From: CAYSPG01 sp964432885
GTDB taxonomy: Bacteria; Bacteroidota; Bacteroidia; AKYH767-A; OLB10
Direction: 5' to 3'
Assembly: GCA_964432885.1 (NCBI GenBank)
Contig: CAYSPG010000030.1
Span: forward strand, 1 to 33,660
Length of the DNA: 33,660 nt
Shown here: positions 1 through 7,764 of the stretch, one piece after another
Layout: the number at the start of each line of letters is the position of its first letter
Position numbering within the stretch: the stretch's first letter is position 1
Translations under genes and position numbers: made by a program
The notes under the pieces: generated by a model
Seen by the model: the letters and a program-made list of their open reading frames with translations, nothing else
Told to the model about the DNA's origin: nothing
Database searches by the model: none

Positions 1-74
1 TTTTTTTTTTTTTTTATTTTTGTTGGTTGTTTTGTTTTATTTTATTTAAAAAAACAAACCCCCCCCCCCCCCCA
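1..74. repeat. Low-complexity edge: poly-T then poly-C
   Basis: Fifteen T bases open the window and fifteen C bases lie at 59-73, with T-rich and A-rich sequence between them. The right-hand end of a palindromic mobile element follows directly. The homopolymers may be real, or may mark an assembly end at a hairpin repeat. No coding content is seen. Confidence 0.7.
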
Positions 75-102
75 CCTCTCCCACATTGCTCTCTACAAAC
101 CT

Positions 103-164
103 TGTCATGCCGAGCGAAGCCGAGGCATCTCTTTTAGAAAGCAATATTTAATCAGACAACAGTG
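103..164. mobile_element. Right-end fragment of the nested-palindrome element (partial copy)
   Basis: Positions 103-130 match the 28-bp outer arm of the elements at 10269-10484 and 14632-14844 with one change (agcc for agtc). The sequence ending near 164 (AGACAACAGTG) resembles the right terminus GGACAATAATG of the 14632-14844 copy. The left half is missing or replaced by the low-complexity edge, so no target duplication can be tested here. Confidence 0.7.
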
Positions 165-190
165 TTTGTTAAACCTTTTTACTGCCAAAT

Positions 191-213
191 GCTGTAAAAG
201 GCTGTAACCTTTT
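191..213 (+). promoter_or_regulatory. Small direct repeat and hairpin upstream of the GTPase gene
   Basis: GCTGTAA occurs at 191-197 and again at 201-207, ten bases apart. AAAAGG at 196-201 can pair with CCTTTT at 208-213 across a six-base loop. It lies 36 bases before the GTPase start. It could be an operator or leader hairpin, but the motif is short and could arise by chance. Confidence 0.2.
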
Positions 214-249
214 GTAAGAAAAACCATATAAACATTAAAAACACTAACC

Positions 250-765
250 ATGTATTCCAAAAAAGTGCTTATCACCGGATATTCAGGCAGCGGAAAATCT
301 TCTTTGGTAAATCGTTTTGTGCACAACAGATTTCTACGCAGCTATACTGCCGACAATCAACTTAAGGTTGACAAAAAAGAAATATCCATCAACAAAAAAA
401 ATATAAACCTTGTGTGCTGGACTGTTCCGGGACAGGATTTAAAAATAAAATCGTTTCGCTCATTTTATCTTGGCACCGATGCGCTTATTCATGTAATTGA
501 TGTAAACAATCCTTCAACATTTTCTGATTTACATGACTGGATTCTGCATTATAAAAAGCACCTTCCATCCACACCTGTTTATCTTGCCTGTAATAAAATT
601 GAGGTAAATCTTGATTTGGATGTTTCGGAATTTTTTGATGATGTGGATTGCTACAAAATATTTTTTACATCGGCCAAAAACGCCTTTATGGTTAAAAATT
701 TATTTACGTCCATAGCAGCCGATTTGGTAAACGAAGATTACAATCATACCATTAAAGTTTATTAG
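250..765 (+). CDS. Ras/Rab-like small GTPase with MglA-type PM3 motif
   Basis: The 171-residue protein is a single G domain. The P-loop GYSGSGKS is at residues 10-17, a possible switch I Thr at 33, the PM3 motif TVPGQ at 58-62, the base-specificity motif NKIE at 115-118 and TSAK at 140-143. In Ras/Rab proteins PM3 is DxxGQ. Here the Asp is Thr and the motif is that of MglA, the bacterial polarity and gliding GTPase. The rest (GTDALIHVIDV, NKIE, TSAK) reads more like Rab, so it is not a canonical MglA, and no MglB/roadblock gene is beside it. The start ATG gives a P-loop at the usual distance. The next gene starts one base after the stop (TAG-C-ATG), so the two are probably co-translated. A role in signalling or surface motility is inference. 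Confidence 0.85.
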   Translation: MYSKKVLITGYSGSGKSSLVNRFVHNRFLRSYTADNQLKVDKKEISINKKNINLVCWTVPGQDLKIKSFRSFYLGTDALIHVIDVNNPSTFSDLHDWILHYKKHLPSTPVYLACNKIEVNLDLDVSEFFDDVDCYKIFFTSAKNAFMVKNLFTSIAADLVNEDYNHTIKVY

Positions 766-766
766 C

Positions 767-1177
767 ATGGCCAACGTTTACACTGTAAAATCTGAAGTAC
801 TAATTTTTGATGCCACCGGCCTGATAGTTAACAGCAGCAATGCCTTGTTTGACTCGGGCGCATTGATTGGAAAAAATGTGTTTGATGTTTTTGCGGTTTT
901 AAATTGCATTAGGCCTGATATTGAAAATTTAAAACAAGATGGCCAACCCTTGTTTTTACCGCATGTGGCTTTTACCTGCGGCTATTATAAAAGCATTTGC
1001 GATTTTGTTTTTGTGCGCACCACGTATCAGCGACAAGAAGTTTTTACGTGGATGATTAACGACAATTCAAAACATTATGGTTGTGTGATAGATAATGCTG
1101 CTGAAAAAAAATCACAAACGTTTTATAACAACTTTTCAATGGAGAATAAAAATTACAGGCAGCAGTATGTAAGATGA
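767..1177 (+). CDS. Small PAS-like protein, probable partner of the GTPase
   Basis: This 136-residue protein has no signal peptide or membrane segment. Its N-terminal part (VLIFDATGLIVNSSNALF, then a GKNVFDVF segment) follows the pattern of a PAS sensor fold: a strand, a turn, a strand with conserved Asn, then helices. The C-terminal 25 residues are polar and probably unstructured. No kinase, cyclase or DNA-binding domain is attached. It begins one base after the GTPase stop codon, which suggests translational coupling and a joint function, for example as regulator or effector of the GTPase. It ends 15 bases before the convergent helicase gene. The PAS call rests on pattern only and could be wrong; a diverged roadblock-like fold is the main alternative. 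Confidence 0.6.
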   Translation: MANVYTVKSEVLIFDATGLIVNSSNALFDSGALIGKNVFDVFAVLNCIRPDIENLKQDGQPLFLPHVAFTCGYYKSICDFVFVRTTYQRQEVFTWMINDNSKHYGCVIDNAAEKKSQTFYNNFSMENKNYRQQYVR

Positions 1178-1192
1178 AAAAATGGCAACGTT

Positions 1193-4100
1193 TTACTTTA
1201 CGCTAATTAATTTATTTTCTGCTGAATACAGCAACCACGTTTCCACTTCTGTAAATCCCATTTCGGTTAAACCATTTTTGTAGCTGCGAATTTGCTCCTG
1301 GTGAAACTCTTTTGCAATTCCCGTTTTATAATCCACCACTATTGCCTTTTTGTTTTTTATCATAATTCTGTCGGGCCGTAAAATTTCGGTGCCGTTAGAA
1401 ATATCACACTCTGTTTTTATTTCATAGTGTTCGCTTGTCCAATTGTTGCTTGTTAAAGTTTCCATTGCAAAGGTGGCTTCTGATTTTAGTTTTTCTTTTT
1501 CATTGGCATCAAACGGAAATTCATTTAACAACTCCATCGTGCGGGTTTTATCATTGCTGCTTTTAAAATCAGCAAGCAATTGGTGTAAAGAAATTCCAAA
1601 GGCCACCTGCTGTGCATCATCGGGTGAGTTGTATTTTTTTATTTTAAATCCTGTGTGTGCTGTGGTGCTGTGTATAGGATAACCTGTAAGCGGCACCGAA
1701 GTAGCGCTAACAGGATCAAAATCTGTTTTGCTTTTGTTGTTTTCCGGTTTTGAGAAATTGGCACCTGACGTAAAATGCGACCCCGTTTTTGTCAGCAGCT
1801 TGCCCAGCGATTCGCTGGCAGTAACCAATTCCATTATTACATTACCTGCCTTGGAAAGATTGCCCGTGTCGGTAAGTTTGTTGAACAAAAATAATTTTTG
1901 TTCGGCACGTGTAAAGGCAACATACATGGCATTTACTTCTTCCAATATTTTTTGTTCTCTTTCACGAAAAAATTCTTTTACGAAAATAGTGCGCTCAAGT
2001 GATGAAGTAATTTCAATCGGAAAAACGCCAAGCCTTTTGTAAGGCTGCACATCGGTGGTAACCCAAATGCGGCCTTTAGGATTTAATGTCCAGTCGGTAA
2101 ACGGAATAATTACTATTGGAAACTGCAATCCTTTAGCGCGATGGATGGTGATAATGCAAATGGAGTTTTCGCCTTCAGGAATTTGTACCGAAACTTTTGC
2201 TCTGTCAATTTCATTGTCCCACCATTCAATAAATTCTGAAACGGTATTTATATCATCAGCTGTTTTTTCTAAAATCAAATCCTCAAAGCGCTGGATAAAT
2301 GCATCGGGCGATGTATTGAGACCAAAATGCGCAATGATGCCGCTGACTGTTTCGGGCAATGATAGTTTTAGAAAATAATTTCGCCTTGCAAAAAACTCTT
2401 TCACTTTGCTATGCACATTATTTTTAACAGAATTAAAATCTTTGTTGGAAGCATCAATGCATGAACTATAAAACCAGTTTACATTATTTTTTGAAACATC
2501 ATCGGATGCATTTGCCAAAAACCTTACCGCACTTATTAAAAAATTTATTTGCGGGGCATACTGTATCAGCAACGAATCGCGTGAGTTTATATTTTTAATT
2601 CCATTCATCACCAAAAACTCCGCAAGTAAATTGCCCTCGTTATTATTGCGCACCAGCAATGCCATGTCGGTAAGCGAGTACCCTTTGAGCAACTGCTCGT
2701 TTATGCAATGCAATGCTTTGCTTAAAAAATATTTTTTTTCGGCACTTGCATGGGCAGGATAAACAAACTCATCATCGTGTTCTTTTATTTCGTTTGCTGC
2801 TGCAAACTCAATGTGTACATAGCCTGATGAGTTTAATGAAGGTTGCTGTACAACGTTTTCGTTTAGATACGCAAGGTTTATCAGGTTTTCGGCATTGTCG
2901 TTATCTATGCGCAATAAATTTGCAACCCCACTAAAAAAAGTATTGTTAAAGTCAATAATCTCTTTTGCTGAACGATAATTTGTGCTTAGTGTAACACGAC
3001 TGTCTTTATCAAGAAACATTTTTAAATCTTCGTCAACATTTTTTAGCAGCAGTTTCATATCGCCACCGCGCCAACGGTAAATGGATTGCTTAACATCGCC
3101 AACCGTAAGCACATGGTTGCCTGATGCAAGACTGTTTTGCAACAGCGGTAAAAAATTTTTCCATTGATAGGCCGATGTGTCCTGAAACTCGTCCATTAAA
3201 AAATTGCGATACGTGTTTCCTGTTTTCTCATATACAAACGGGGTTTCGTCTGTGTGTATAAAATCTTTTAGTGTTTTGTTTACATCGCTTATCAGCAGCA
3301 GTTCTTTTTCATGACGGTAATTTTTTAATTCCTCGTCCATAAAATTTAAAATACCTGCAAGGTAAATTAGCTTTACCGATGCTGTGTCTGTTAAATAATT
3401 GTTGATGTTTTCGTAATAATAATTTTTTGTTTGGATTAGTAAATTGGTGATGTCGGTTTTTAGCGATTCATTTTGTTGCACATCGGCAGGTGCGTTTTTC
3501 GAAAAATAATTTTGCTTTTCTATCGCTTCTGCAAATCGTTTTGTAAACGAGTATTCCTTGGGCAGTTCAAGGCGCGAGAGTTTAGCCATGGCAGAAGCAA
3601 ATCCTTGTTTTCCGTAATATAAATCGGTGTATGATAATCCAAGCGACTGAATAATTTGCCAGAACTTTTTTCCAAAGGCAATAATGGTGTTTTCAAACAC
3701 TGCAATATTTTTTCTTATTTCAGAAATGGCGCTTTTATCAATTTCAATTTTGTTGCTGCCATGCGCATCTCTAAAGCTGTCTTTAAAAAGTTCGGCTGCT
3801 ATTTTTTTCAATTCCATTTTTATGTTCCAGCCCTTTTCATCTTCCATGCGGCTGTAAGCAAACTCCTCAAGCCAGCTAGTAAGTTCTTTGTTTTCGCCAA
3901 TGGAAATAAAAATGCGGTTTATAATATAGTCAATGGCTGTGTCGGTATTCATGTCAACATCGTACCGGCCGGGCAAACCAATTTCGCGTGCAAGTGCGCG
4001 AGTTATGTTCAGAAAAAAACTGTCAATGGTGCTGATGGAAAAATCGGGATACTTGTGTAAAATGTACTTTAACGTGATGGCCGATTGCGCTGCTACATTT

Positions 4101-4339
4101 ATTTTGTTTCCTAAAGCGTTTTGTAATTCATTGTGCAGGGTTTTGTTTTCGTTGCGCGAAAGCTGCCACAGCGCTTTTACAATGCGCTCTTTCATTTCGC
4201 CTGTGGCATCGTTGGTAAACGTAACGGCAAGCGTGCTGCGGAAATATTGCGGATTGGCCAATATCAATCGCAAGTACTCACGTACAAGCGTGTATGTTTT
4301 TCCCGAGCCGGCTGATGATTGATAAATTTTTAGAGACAT
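1193..4339 (-). CDS. UvrD-type helicase/exonuclease, AddA/RecB-like
   Basis: This 1048-residue protein has all superfamily 1A helicase motifs: Walker A SSAGSGKT (residues 8-15), DEFQDTS (about 385), VGDVKQSIYRWRGGD, STNYRS, TIHRAKGLQFP and the arginine motif MYVAFTRAEQK. A C-terminal RecB-family nuclease follows, with GISLHQLLADF, RPDRI and VVDYKTG (Asp and Lys of the PD-(D/E)XK centre near residue 1000). Family members unwind and resect DNA ends for recombinational repair as part of AddAB or RecBCD. Length is close to that of other Bacteroidota AddA-like proteins. The usual partner nuclease, AddB, is not adjacent: on one side is the convergent PAS-like gene and on the other the divergent crcB. 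The reading frame is intact. The start ATG sits six codons before the conserved QSSAGSGKT. Confidence 0.92.
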   Translation of the reverse strand: MSLKIYQSSAGSGKTYTLVREYLRLILANPQYFRSTLAVTFTNDATGEMKERIVKALWQLSRNENKTLHNELQNALGNKINVAAQSAITLKYILHKYPDFSISTIDSFFLNITRALAREIGLPGRYDVDMNTDTAIDYIINRIFISIGENKELTSWLEEFAYSRMEDEKGWNIKMELKKIAAELFKDSFRDAHGSNKIEIDKSAISEIRKNIAVFENTIIAFGKKFWQIIQSLGLSYTDLYYGKQGFASAMAKLSRLELPKEYSFTKRFAEAIEKQNYFSKNAPADVQQNESLKTDITNLLIQTKNYYYENINNYLTDTASVKLIYLAGILNFMDEELKNYRHEKELLLISDVNKTLKDFIHTDETPFVYEKTGNTYRNFLMDEFQDTSAYQWKNFLPLLQNSLASGNHVLTVGDVKQSIYRWRGGDMKLLLKNVDEDLKMFLDKDSRVTLSTNYRSAKEIIDFNNTFFSGVANLLRIDNDNAENLINLAYLNENVVQQPSLNSSGYVHIEFAAANEIKEHDDEFVYPAHASAEKKYFLSKALHCINEQLLKGYSLTDMALLVRNNNEGNLLAEFLVMNGIKNINSRDSLLIQYAPQINFLISAVRFLANASDDVSKNNVNWFYSSCIDASNKDFNSVKNNVHSKVKEFFARRNYFLKLSLPETVSGIIAHFGLNTSPDAFIQRFEDLILEKTADDINTVSEFIEWWDNEIDRAKVSVQIPEGENSICIITIHRAKGLQFPIVIIPFTDWTLNPKGRIWVTTDVQPYKRLGVFPIEITSSLERTIFVKEFFREREQKILEEVNAMYVAFTRAEQKLFLFNKLTDTGNLSKAGNVIMELVTASESLGKLLTKTGSHFTSGANFSKPENNKSKTDFDPVSATSVPLTGYPIHSTTAHTGFKIKKYNSPDDAQQVAFGISLHQLLADFKSSNDKTRTMELLNEFPFDANEKEKLKSEATFAMETLTSNNWTSEHYEIKTECDISNGTEILRPDRIMIKNKKAIVVDYKTGIAKEFHQEQIRSYKNGLTEMGFTEVETWLLYSAENKLISVK

Positions 4340-4353
4340 TCAATATGGATAAA

Positions 4354-4431
4354 GCCACAGATTCACAGATTTATACTAAAAAAGTATTAAAGCACTCAGA
4401 TTAAAATTTTATTCATCAATGAATCTGTGGC
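4354..4431. repeat. Intergenic near-palindrome of the GCCACAGATT type
   Basis: GCCACAGATTCA at 4354-4365 is perfectly complementary to TGAATCTGTGGC at 4420-4431, with a 54-base A/T-rich interval holding a partial repeat of the word CACAGATT. It lies in the divergent spacer between the helicase and crcB. It resembles, in build but not in sequence, the near-palindromes at 25929, 26080 and 27095. Confidence 0.8.
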
Positions 4432-4609
4432 TAATTTCGTTTCCAAATTTACTTTTTTCTTTAGTAGAAAAATTTAGTTATTGGTTTTTAGTTGATAGTT
4501 TTAGTTTCTTTGTTTACGGTTTAAGTCGATTGGTTTGGCTACCAATAATCTGAAACTAAAGACTAATTAACTAAAACCATTAACCAGTTAACAATAACCA
4601 ACAACTAAA

Positions 4610-4637
4610 ATCTAATAACTAACATCTAATAACTAAC
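4610..4637 (+). repeat. Tandem 14-bp duplication abutting the crcB start
   Basis: The 14-mer ATCTAATAACTAAC is repeated twice head to tail (4610-4623 and 4624-4637), and the crcB ATG follows without a gap. The preceding 150 bases are made of related AACTAA/TTAGTT words that can fold back on each other. No Shine-Dalgarno sequence is present, as usual in this phylum. Confidence 0.85.
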
Positions 4638-5006
4638 ATGAACACACTACTTGTTTTCCTTGGAGGCGGACTTGGAAGCCTTGCCCGCTACAGCACCAAC
4701 GAATTAGCAAAAAAATATTTTACAGGTAATTTTCCTGCCGGAACTTTGCTTGCAAATTTGTTAAGCGCATTTGTACTCGGAATGTTTATGGCATGGTTTG
4801 TTTCTTCAGATAAAAACTCAGAAACAAATCGCTTGCTTATTGCCACAGGTTTTTGTGGAGGCTTTAGCACCTTTTCGGCATTTACGTTTGAAACATTTGA
4901 ATTATTTAAAGCAGGCAACACCATGCTTGCATTAATAAATATTTTGGTTTCATTTGTGGGATGTTTGTTGGCATTATGGATTGGATGGAGAGTGATGAGT
5001 GCTTAA
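4638..5006 (+). CDS. crcB: Fluoride-specific ion channel CrcB/Fluc
   Basis: A 122-residue membrane protein with four hydrophobic segments. The opening GGGLGSLARYSTNEL and the signature GFCGGFSTFSAFTFE are hallmarks of the Fluc/CrcB family, whose dual-topology dimers export fluoride from the cytoplasm. Length is typical of the family. The ATG chosen gives the standard MNTLLVFLGGG start. No fluoride riboswitch fold is recognisable in the upstream spacer, which consists of simple repeated words. A phosphatase gene follows 58 bases downstream on the same strand; there is no obvious functional link. Confidence 0.95.
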   Translation: MNTLLVFLGGGLGSLARYSTNELAKKYFTGNFPAGTLLANLLSAFVLGMFMAWFVSSDKNSETNRLLIATGFCGGFSTFSAFTFETFELFKAGNTMLALINILVSFVGCLLALWIGWRVMSA

Positions 5007-5010
5007 AATA

Positions 5011-5052
5011 GAACACAGAATAACACGGATTGAGCGGGTTTACACGGATTTT
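5011..5052. repeat. Remnant of an ACACGGATT-type intergenic repeat
   Basis: ACACGGATT occurs at 5023-5031 and again at 5042-5050 between crcB and the phosphatase gene. The words match the left arm of the near-palindrome at 26080 (ACACGGAT, GCGGATT). No right arm is seen, so this looks like half of such an element. A longer open frame can be read through it into the phosphatase, but that is not the likely start. Confidence 0.55.
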
Positions 5053-5064
5053 AAAATTAATATA

Positions 5065-6657
5065 ATGAAGAAATTAAATTTTTTGTTCGCAACAGTTGTT
5101 GCAGGCACCGGTTGCTTTTTGCAAACAATGGCGCAAACCGAAAAACCAAAACTTGTAATCGGCATTGTGGTTGACCAAATGCGTGCAGATTATTTAGAAC
5201 GGTTTAAAAATAATTTTGGCAATGATGGTTTTAACAGGCTTGTACGCGAAGGAATGGTGATTGAAAACTGCCACTACAATTATGTGCCCACCGAAACTGC
5301 CCCCGGCCATGCCAGCATTTATACAGGAGCAACGCCCAGCGTGCATGGTATTGTTGGCAATGCATGGTGGAGCAATGTGGCTAAAAAAAGTTTAAGCAGT
5401 GTTCAGGAAGAAAATAATCCCACACGTTTATCGCCCAATAAATTATTGATTGAAACAGTTACTGATAGGTTTAAAAATTCTTTTACAGGCTCACGGGTTT
5501 ACAGCATTTCTTTAAAAGACCGTGGAGCCATATTGCCGGGAGGAAAAAAAGCAGATGCCGCATTTTGGTATGATGATGTAACAGGAAAATTTATATCTAG
5601 TGAATATTATCCAAGAGAGAAAATTACTGCAAAGTGGGTTACCGATTTCAACAATAAAAATTACGCAAAACAATTTTTAAAAAACGGATGGAAAAAAACC
5701 GAGGGGCATGTGTTTGAATTTCCAGACTCAACCAATTACGAAGGCGTGATGGGAAAAAATAAAAATTGCATGTTTCCCTATGTGTTTGACAGTGCAGCTT
5801 ATGGTGATTTAAAATACACATCGTGGGGAAATAAACTTGTAAGCATGTTTGCCACCGAAGCATTTAATAAAGAAAAACTGGGGCAAGGCAAATCGTCTGA
5901 TTTTTTGTGCATCAGTTTTTCAAGCACTGATTATGTGGGGCATCGGTTTGGCATTAATTCGGTTGAACTGGAACAGATTTATATAGACCTTGATAAAGAC
6001 ATTGAATCACTGCTAAAACTTTTTGATGAAAAGGTTGGAAAAAACAATTACCTGCTGTTTCTTACTGCCGACCATGGGGCTGTGTCGAACCCACAATTTT
6101 TATGCGACCACGGGCTTGAGGCCGGAACCATAATTACGGATACATTAAAATTAAAACTGATGAGCCTTGCAGGCAGTGTTTCATCATCAGACTCACTTAT
6201 ATTAGACTATGGTGGCGACCAGATAAAGTTTAACGATGCACTTATCAAAACAAAAAATCTTAACAAAGATTCGCTGCTAAATGTGTTTACCGATTTTTTG
6301 GAATGCCAGCCCGGTGTGGCTGTGGTATTAACATCAACAGAGCTTGAAAAAAATAAATACAGCTATGGCATAAGGCAGATGATGCAAAATGGATTTCGTG
6401 CTGATAGAAATGCCGACATACAGTTTGTGTTAAAACCCAATTGGCTTGTATGGGGAACAAAAAAAGGAACATCACATGGTACACCGTATGCGTATGATAC
6501 GCATGTTCCACTTGTGTTTTTCGGACATAAAATAAAACCGGGCAAGTCAGCAGCAGATGTAAAAATCACGGATATAGCACCTACTGTTTCAAAATTAATT
6601 GGGATGGAATTGCCTGCAGGAGTAACAGGAAAAAATGTTGATGCAGTTGAGCGATAA
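5065..6657 (+). CDS. PafA-type alkaline phosphatase, secreted
   Basis: The 530-residue protein has an N-terminal signal peptide (MKKLNFLFATVVAG through AQ, cleavage near residue 24) and one alkaline phosphatase superfamily domain. Metal-binding D37 lies in VVDQMRADYL. The likely nucleophile is T78 in PTETAPGHAS, with N99 in HGIVGN. The SLKDRGAILPGG segment near 150 carries the Lys and Arg that mark PafA-like monoesterases and set them apart from diesterases. SSTDYVGH, TADHGA and the C-terminal GTSHGTPYAYDTHVPL supply the other metal ligands. PafA enzymes release phosphate from organic phosphomonoesters in the periplasm. An upstream in-frame start at 4999 would add 22 residues made of repeat DNA and bury the signal peptide, so the ATG at 5065 is preferred. 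Confidence 0.93.
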   Translation: MKKLNFLFATVVAGTGCFLQTMAQTEKPKLVIGIVVDQMRADYLERFKNNFGNDGFNRLVREGMVIENCHYNYVPTETAPGHASIYTGATPSVHGIVGNAWWSNVAKKSLSSVQEENNPTRLSPNKLLIETVTDRFKNSFTGSRVYSISLKDRGAILPGGKKADAAFWYDDVTGKFISSEYYPREKITAKWVTDFNNKNYAKQFLKNGWKKTEGHVFEFPDSTNYEGVMGKNKNCMFPYVFDSAAYGDLKYTSWGNKLVSMFATEAFNKEKLGQGKSSDFLCISFSSTDYVGHRFGINSVELEQIYIDLDKDIESLLKLFDEKVGKNNYLLFLTADHGAVSNPQFLCDHGLEAGTIITDTLKLKLMSLAGSVSSSDSLILDYGGDQIKFNDALIKTKNLNKDSLLNVFTDFLECQPGVAVVLTSTELEKNKYSYGIRQMMQNGFRADRNADIQFVLKPNWLVWGTKKGTSHGTPYAYDTHVPLVFFGHKIKPGKSAADVKITDIAPTVSKLIGMELPAGVTGKNVDAVER

Positions 6658-6676
6658 TAGAAACCTTTGCAACTTA

Positions 6677-7657
6677 TTAATCAATATACATAACTTTTTT
6701 TACAGCCTTTATTACCCGTGCAGGGCTTGGCAGGTAAGCATCAATTAAGGTAGGTGCATAGGGTAGGGGAACATCGCCACCAGTAACACGCAGCACCGGT
6801 GCATCAAGGTGGTCAAAGGCTTCGCGCTGAACTTTAAAAGCTACTTCGGTAGCAATATTTGCAAGCGGCCAGCTTTCTTCAACTATCACCATCCGGTTTG
6901 TTTTTTTTACCGATTCAATTACGGTTTTGTAATCAATAGGCCGCACGGTTCGTAAATCAATAACTTCTGCATTAATATTTTCTTTGGCCAATTCTTCAGC
7001 AGCCTTTAAAGCAACCTTCATAATCTTTCCGAAAGATACTATGGTAACATCGGTGCCGCTGCGCTTAACATCCGCCACACCAATTGGCATTATGTATTCT
7101 CCTTCGGGTACTTCGCCTTTATCGCCATACATCTGTTCACTTTCCATAAATATTATGGGGTCGTTATCACGAATAGACGATTTTAAAAGCCCCTTGGCAT
7201 CTTTGGGATTTGAGGGTACTACTACTTTTAATCCCGGACAGTTGGCATACCAGTTTTCAAATGCCTGCGAGTGTTGTGAGCTTAACATGCCTGCGGAGGC
7301 TGTTGGCCCTCTGAAAACTATGGGCACACTGTATTGTCCACCACTCATGCTTTTCATTTTTGCAGCGGCATTTATCACCTGGTCAATAGCAACCAGCGAA
7401 AAATTAAAAGTCATAAATTCAATAACAGGACGCAACCCATTCATGGCAGCGCCCACGCCTATGCCTGCAAAGCCAAGCTCGGCTATGGGAGTATCTATAA
7501 CCCGTTTAGGGCCAAACTCGTCAAGCATGCCTTGCGAAACTTTGTAAGCTCCATTGTAAAGTGCCACTTCTTCGCCCATCAAAAATACCCGTTCATCTCT
7601 TCTCATTTCTTCTGACAGCGCCTCGCGCAAGGCTTCTCTGAATTGTATTTCACGCAT
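6677..7657 (-). CDS. pdhB: Pyruvate dehydrogenase E1 component, beta subunit
   Basis: The 326-residue protein matches the beta subunit of heterotetrameric 2-oxo acid dehydrogenase E1 along its full length. It starts MREIQFREALREALSEEM, has the thiamine-diphosphate-side segment FLMGEEVALYNGAYKVSQGM, the TPIAELGFAGIGVGAA stretch and the C-terminal transketolase domain with RTVRPID and VVIVEE-like sequence. With E1 alpha it decarboxylates pyruvate and feeds acetyl groups to E2. The alpha, E2 and E3 genes are not in the window. E1 alpha or E2 genes are often elsewhere in Bacteroidota, so this is not a defect. Pyruvate is the likely substrate, but a branched-chain or acetoin complex cannot be excluded on the beta subunit alone. 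It converges on the phosphatase gene with a 19-base gap. Confidence 0.92.
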   Translation of the reverse strand: MREIQFREALREALSEEMRRDERVFLMGEEVALYNGAYKVSQGMLDEFGPKRVIDTPIAELGFAGIGVGAAMNGLRPVIEFMTFNFSLVAIDQVINAAAKMKSMSGGQYSVPIVFRGPTASAGMLSSQHSQAFENWYANCPGLKVVVPSNPKDAKGLLKSSIRDNDPIIFMESEQMYGDKGEVPEGEYIMPIGVADVKRSGTDVTIVSFGKIMKVALKAAEELAKENINAEVIDLRTVRPIDYKTVIESVKKTNRMVIVEESWPLANIATEVAFKVQREAFDHLDAPVLRVTGGDVPLPYAPTLIDAYLPSPARVIKAVKKVMYID

Positions 7658-7764
7658 CGTAAAAAATATTGGATTATTGGTTGTTAAGCTTTTGGTTAAC
7701 CTGCATCCTGTTACGGATGCATTGCGGGCTAAAATAGCAAAGAAAAGAGTTCATGTAAAACAGG

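Noticed and set aside
4340..4637. Fluoride riboswitch upstream of crcB
   Set aside because: The spacer is simple repeated sequence, and the conserved riboswitch core was not recognised.
4999..5064. N-terminal extension of the phosphatase from an upstream start
   Set aside because: The added residues are translated repeat DNA, and would place the signal peptide inside the protein.
7703..7720. Hairpin GCATCC/GGATGC between the glycosyltransferase and pdhB as a terminator
   Set aside because: Only six pairs with no T run in the minus direction; could be chance.
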